10,447 bases of DNA, taken from the NCBI GenBank assembly GCA_002713555.1, contig PATG01000102.1, positions 5,418 through 15,864 on the forward strand, in the 5' to 3' direction. The DNA is from Planctomycetaceae bacterium (GTDB lineage: Bacteria; Planctomycetota; Planctomycetia; Pirellulales; Lacipirellulaceae). The translations under genes and the position numbers were made by a program. Position 1 is the first letter of the stretch. Each line of letters starts with the position of its first letter. The notes under the pieces were generated by a model that was not told where the DNA came from, searched no databases, and saw nothing but the letters and a program-made list of their open reading frames with translations. This document shows positions 7,216 to 10,447 of this stretch, one piece after another.

Positions 7216-9882
7216 TCACTTTTTCTTTCCATCTCGAATTGGTGTTTGAGCTGTTGGTGCGATCGGCACACTACGGGTGTGTACCGCCAGATTGTCCACC
7301 TGGGCAGTCCCCATACCGGTGAGTGCAAGAGTTACAGAGATTGGAGCATCGCTGGTTGCTACCCGCAAGATGCGAAAAGGTTGCCAGGAAGGTGTTGACT
7401 GAATACGGTGTGCCATTTCGAGACCACCTAGCGAATCAATGACTTGAAGACCATCCACCGAACCGAGAATTTTGGTAGGAACTCGTGCCATCCCGGTGAT
7501 TTCGACCAGTTCACCTTTTTTCACAGAAACAGGAGCCGTGGTAATCCATACGGGGGCAGCAGGGACAACTGCAGGGGGAGCCATTTTGTCATGGGGCTGG
7601 GCTTCGAGTTCCAAACAGTAAGATCCACTTTGAGGAGCCGCTGGCGAAAGCCGTACAGACGTCGAAATGCCCTCCTGGGGTAGTTGTTGATGCCGCCATC
7701 CCACATCCAGCATCTGGGATAAATTTTCGAATTCTCCACCAGTTAATCGATTGGATCGGTCCGTTGGTTGGGAAAGAATGGACTGAAGACGCAACTGATT
7801 GGGAAGTGTGGTCAGTCCATAAGGGAGTTGTGGATGGACTGCATCCCGAAGCATTTTTTCGCATAGATCGAGTGAAACATGAATGGACTTGGTGAATTGG
7901 TAAGCGGATTCATGATTCTGAATGGCCAGATGCTGGTCGCATTGTTGTAACTCACGTCGGGATTGTCCTAGTTGCTCTTGTAAGGTTCGGGCTGTAGTAA
8001 TCGATGGGCCCAGTTTTTGTGTTATCTGGAGGGTATTTTGTAAACGTAAAGCGACCAGTTCTCGTTGAATACGAATTGCACGTGGCATATGTCGTCTGAT
8101 ATAGCCAGTGACTTGTGCAACAGCCCGACGATCATCCGACAGCAGGATCATGGCATCATGGGGTAGTTCGTCGACCGAGACGCGCGTACCACCCGTAACA
8201 CGTTCGTGTCGTAATCGTTTTGGACCTGCTGTGGTGAGCAAATACGCTTCTGACGATTCAGCAACGCCAGGCACTACAAACGAAGCTGGCCCCACTGGAT
8301 TGAAAGGTTGGTCTGCTGCCAGGCTGTGGGACCAATGAACGGGCATTAGCAAATAGGATCGTTCCACCCGGAGAACCAGGGCAGACCATCCGGGCCTTGA
8401 GGAACGAGCTCCCGGCATAATTTTTCCATTTGTCAGCCACGGTTTTGCTAGCCCAAGGTGGAGATTGGTTAACTCGATGCTTAGTGCCCGCTGGCGTGTG
8501 TATGGGTCCTGATTGGCAAGTGACTTATCCGATCGAAAATAGAAGCCACTGCATTTAGCACCGATCGCAGCTGAGGTCATCGCGACAAGTTGTGGGTAGG
8601 AAGCTGAGTTCTGATTGCCACACCCTGGGAATAACGCTTCTATTTGTTGAGTCGATTGTGGGCTCAATTGCGTTTCAACGGTTGTCCAAATGGGTGTGCC
8701 AGGTCTTGCCAGTCGTCTTCTTCCGGTGAGCCAGGTGGAGTATTCATTCAGTTTGAGATTCGTACCCAAGACCGGGCGCTGGAGCAGGACCAAATCACCA
8801 ATCCTACTGGCTTCACGTATGTAGAGTTGTGCGCCAATTAGCAGAGGCCGTTCGTCGTTCGTGTCGTGTCGTTTTAATAGTTGTTGCCAACGTTTTACCA
8901 GTTCTATTTCATCAACCGATTGTTGCTCGCCAATTTGCCATATCTTTACAGAAGAATACTTATCATCCAAACCTTGTTCACTGAGTTGCTTAGGATTGGG
9001 TGGAGGGCAAATCAGGGAGAGCCCACTGCGCTGTGCTTGCGCAGATTCTGAAGATGTCGGAAGTCTACGCATGGCCACGGCATCGAAGCCAAGCTTGGCA
9101 AGCTGGTCAAAAGGTTCGCTCTGCCACTGGATAATTCGGAGAATTTCGGGTTGTTTATTATTGTGGTCTTGGTTGTTTGTTGCTCCGTGTTTCGTCGAGG
9201 GATTGACATTTTCTGTGGCTGAGCCAGTAGCCGATTGAAGCACCAGGTCTGTACTGATTACCCCATAGACGGCAAACCGATCAATTTTTAATTCAGTAAC
9301 TCCCTGCCCTCCGGGTGTGAGCATGACGATATGCGATAGATAGGCTCCCCGTTGATCGATGGTACCCCCATGTTGGGCGCGTGCCACACGCGCTAAGCGT
9401 TCCACTTCCTGGGACATATTTGACAAAGACAAAGTCTGCCAATTCCCACTCTGGTTATTCAAGGTGCCTCGGACTAGCAGTTTGTATGGCAAGCCTGTGG
9501 CCATGTTTTTAGTACGAGGCAGGACAACCATGGCGGCCAATCGTAGTCCGGGGCGGTTGCACATTGCACGTGCCTCAATGCGTAATTCTCCAATTACGGG
9601 GGCCGGTGGTATTGGATAAGCAAGATGCGCCGATTCTCCAGCAGGGCAGGTCAATCGAACATGTTCCGAGCCGCCACCAAACTGGGCGTGAACCGGATCA
9701 ATAGAATGCTGAAGAATGAACAATCCTGCCCGAGGGTTTACCAATTTTAACTCGGTTTCGGGGCCATCCATATTGTCGAGCAGGACTGGAACGGCTTGGT
9801 GATCGGGTGTCTGAGCTGAGACATGCCTGGTCGACACACAGCTATGCTGCAAAAAAAGAACCAGAACTACGAAGCGACCCAT
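7216..9882 (-). CDS. Large secreted planctomycete protein, carbohydrate-binding-like ends
   Basis: An 888-residue exported protein of a type I associate with planctomycetes; its function is unknown. A signal peptide MGRFVVLVLF...STRHVSA suggests cleavage before QTPDHQ at residue 24. Residues about 32-208 look like a jelly-roll carbohydrate-binding module (LLDNMDGPETEL, AYLSHIVMLTPGG, ELKIDRFAVYG). A polar Asn/Gln/Ser/Thr-rich linker spans about 218-245. Residues about 247-480 may be a degenerate glycosidase-like barrel (FDQLAKLGFDAVAMRRLP, WLTGRRRLARPGTPIWTTVE), but I cannot assign catalytic acids. A beta region (500-590) and an alpha-helical stretch (597-690) follow. Residues about 712-870 form a second galactose-binding-like module (GGEFENLSQML, SGSYCLELEA, VDNLAVHTR). 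The frame continues to a TTG at 9942; the ATG at 9882 is preferred because it gives a compact signal peptide. It likely heads a transcript with glycerate kinase. Confidence 0.8.
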   Translation of the reverse strand: MGRFVVLVLFLQHSCVSTRHVSAQTPDHQAVPVLLDNMDGPETELKLVNPRAGLFILQHSIDPVHAQFGGGSEHVRLTCPAGESAHLAYPIPPAPVIGELRIEARAMCNRPGLRLAAMVVLPRTKNMATGLPYKLLVRGTLNNQSGNWQTLSLSNMSQEVERLARVARAQHGGTIDQRGAYLSHIVMLTPGGQGVTELKIDRFAVYGVISTDLVLQSATGSATENVNPSTKHGATNNQDHNNKQPEILRIIQWQSEPFDQLAKLGFDAVAMRRLPTSSESAQAQRSGLSLICPPPNPKQLSEQGLDDKYSSVKIWQIGEQQSVDEIELVKRWQQLLKRHDTNDERPLLIGAQLYIREASRIGDLVLLQRPVLGTNLKLNEYSTWLTGRRRLARPGTPIWTTVETQLSPQSTQQIEALFPGCGNQNSASYPQLVAMTSAAIGAKCSGFYFRSDKSLANQDPYTRQRALSIELTNLHLGLAKPWLTNGKIMPGARSSRPGWSALVLRVERSYLLMPVHWSHSLAADQPFNPVGPASFVVPGVAESSEAYLLTTAGPKRLRHERVTGGTRVSVDELPHDAMILLSDDRRAVAQVTGYIRRHMPRAIRIQRELVALRLQNTLQITQKLGPSITTARTLQEQLGQSRRELQQCDQHLAIQNHESAYQFTKSIHVSLDLCEKMLRDAVHPQLPYGLTTLPNQLRLQSILSQPTDRSNRLTGGEFENLSQMLDVGWRHQQLPQEGISTSVRLSPAAPQSGSYCLELEAQPHDKMAPPAVVPAAPVWITTAPVSVKKGELVEITGMARVPTKILGSVDGLQVIDSLGGLEMAHRIQSTPSWQPFRILRVATSDAPISVTLALTGMGTAQVDNLAVHTRSVPIAPTAQTPIRDGKKK

Positions 9883-10054
9883 GCGAATGAGGCTTTGGCC
9901 TACGCATTTTCGAGTTTGCGACAGGCAATCACCAGCGGTCAATTTAGTATTCCCAAGTTTAGTCTCAAACAGACATAAGGAGGGGCTATTTGCGTTTCGG
10001 ATGTTGCCAGAAATCGACGTCTATGCAAATGGCCAAAAATTGATGTAAGTTAGG

Positions 10055-10063
10055 CTTATAACA
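10055..10063 (-). promoter_or_regulatory. Possible extended -10 promoter for the large secreted-protein gene
   Basis: On the minus strand TGT precedes TATAAG, matching the extended -10 pattern TGnTATAAT at all but the last base. The -35 position has no good match. Transcription would start near 10048 and give a leader of about 165 bases before the ATG at 9882. Confidence 0.3.
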
Positions 10064-10103
10064 GCATTTCCGTACTTGAGATAGTTCAATCTGATGCCCA
10101 AAC

Positions 10104-10123
10104 ACACCAATTGCCTGTGGTGT
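10104..10123. repeat. Inverted repeat ACACCA-N8-TGGTGT
   Basis: Perfect six-base arms flank an eight-base loop, followed on the plus strand by six A. It ends 21 bases upstream of the -35 box of the promoter at 10145. It does not fit a terminator on either strand, so it is a candidate regulator site or chance. Confidence 0.3.
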
Positions 10124-10144
10124 AAAAAATCAACATGGGCCCAG

Positions 10145-10174
10145 TTGAAATGATGCAAGTCATTGCAGTATAAT
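10145..10174 (+). promoter_or_regulatory. Strong sigma-70-like promoter for the gene at 10269
   Basis: TTGAAA (10145-10150) and a perfect TATAAT (10169-10174) are separated by 18 bases. Transcription would start near 10181, giving a leader of about 88 bases. The spacer contains the palindrome TGCAA-N4-TTGCA (10154-10167). Confidence 0.7.
10154..10167. promoter_or_regulatory. Operator-like palindrome between -35 and -10
   Basis: TGCAA and TTGCA flank four bases (GTCA), centred between the two promoter boxes. An overlapping pair, GCAAGT (10155-10160) and ACTTGC (10176-10181), straddles the -10 box. Position suggests a repressor site, but no regulator gene is in the window. Confidence 0.35.
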
Positions 10175-10257
10175 TACTTGCGTGTATTGGCTGGAGAGCG
10201 AGTCCCGTTCGGCATGCGTTGTGCTTTTTTGGCGTCGACCAAATCACTTATCTTTAT

Positions 10258-10261
10258 GGAG
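10258..10261 (+). promoter_or_regulatory. Shine-Dalgarno GGAG for the gene at 10269
   Basis: GGAG lies seven bases before the ATG at 10269. This is a good site and supports that start. Confidence 0.6.
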
Positions 10262-10268
10262 ACGCACC

Positions 10269-10447
10269 ATGAGTAGTACACCTGAATCATCAGTATCGAC
10301 ACAGGAACAAGTTCCGGCAGATCTTCAAAAGCTGGCAGCTGCATTGCAAACGATGCCTGACCAGTATGTTGCGGAGCTTGCTCCCTTAGTGGATGCAGTG
10401 ATCGAAAGTACGAAAAGGAGGCGAAGAATTCTAACGCTCGTTCAAGA
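10269..10447 (+). CDS. Small hypothetical protein (3' end beyond window)
   Basis: The first 59 codons of an open frame with a good Shine-Dalgarno sequence and a strong promoter. The protein begins with a Ser/Thr/Glu/Gln-rich polar stretch (MSSTPESSVSTQEQ), then a probable amphipathic helix (DLQKLAAALQTMPDQYVAEL, 18-37), a second helix (LVDAVIES) and a basic patch KRRRRIL (about 49-55). There is no signal peptide, so it is probably cytoplasmic. I do not recognise the family with confidence. The helical, basic character would fit a small nucleic-acid-binding or regulatory protein, but that is inference. It is transcribed away from the secreted-protein gene and is apparently under its own control. 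Confidence 0.75.
   Translation, partial: MSSTPESSVSTQEQVPADLQKLAAALQTMPDQYVAELAPLVDAVIESTKRRRRILTLVQ

Larger units (their letters stand above)
9883..10268. other. Divergent intergenic region, 386 bases
   Basis: This lies between the large secreted-protein gene (minus) and the small gene at 10269 (plus). It holds a strong plus-strand promoter (10145-10174), a possible extended -10 for the minus-strand gene (10055-10063), an inverted repeat (10104-10123) and a strong unattached Shine-Dalgarno-like sequence (9978-9985). No RNA gene or convincing protein gene was seen. Confidence 0.6.

Noticed and set aside
9883..9942. 20-codon N-terminal extension of the large secreted protein from TTG at 9942
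   Set aside because: It would place a long polar stretch before the signal peptide and has no Shine-Dalgarno sequence. The ATG at 9882 is the better start.
1..10447. tRNA or rRNA genes, CRISPR arrays, insertion sequences, toxin-antitoxin or phage genes
   Set aside because: None was found on reading both strands. No regularly spaced repeats, transposase motifs or cloverleaf-like segments were evident, though a covariance-model scan was not possible.

Overview
The window looks like ordinary chromosome from a planctomycete, probably of the Pirellulaceae type. The argument rests on gene content. There is a DUF1598 protein (a family I know only from planctomycetes), a standalone LigD-type 3'-phosphoesterase-like protein in the short form common in that phylum, a long secreted DUF11-repeat protein with cysteine-bearing repeats, and a roughly 890-residue secreted protein of a planctomycete type. 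Base composition is moderate by eye, and most starts lack a strong Shine-Dalgarno sequence, which also fits. No database search was possible, so family names come from motif recognition.

Layout. Positions 1-1018 (minus) hold the first two thirds of lysyl-tRNA synthetase, cut by the window edge, with a good sigma-70-like promoter just upstream. Positions 1141-1524 (minus) hold the 3'-phosphoesterase-like protein. It lies directly downstream of a 764-residue exported DUF11/Ig-like repeat protein at 1570-3864 (minus), and the two are probably cotranscribed. A 421-base divergent spacer with a hairpin (4056-4085) follows. The DUF1598 protein is at 4286-5764 (plus). Type II glycerate kinase is at 5761-7107 (minus) and converges on it; one palindromic CTAG serves as the stop of both genes. 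Upstream of the kinase on the same strand, 108 bases away, is a large secreted carbohydrate-binding-like protein at 7216-9882. A 386-base divergent spacer then leads to a small gene of unknown function that starts at 10269 and runs off the window. It has the best promoter in the window: TTGAAA, 18 bases, TATAAT, with a palindrome in the spacer.

How the genes relate. lysS and glycerate kinase are housekeeping metabolism (tRNA charging; 2-phosphoglycerate from glycerate). Three of the other genes encode exported proteins, as expected for planctomycetes with their complex envelope and large periplasm. I see no mobile element, CRISPR array, toxin-antitoxin pair, phage gene, rRNA or tRNA gene. I do not see a clear new multi-gene system. 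The points most worth checking are the shared-stop convergent pair with its only good plus-strand terminator 1.4 kb further on, the OmcB-like cysteine arrangement in the DUF11 protein, the phosphoesterase lacking a usual arginine, and the palindrome inside the last gene's promoter.
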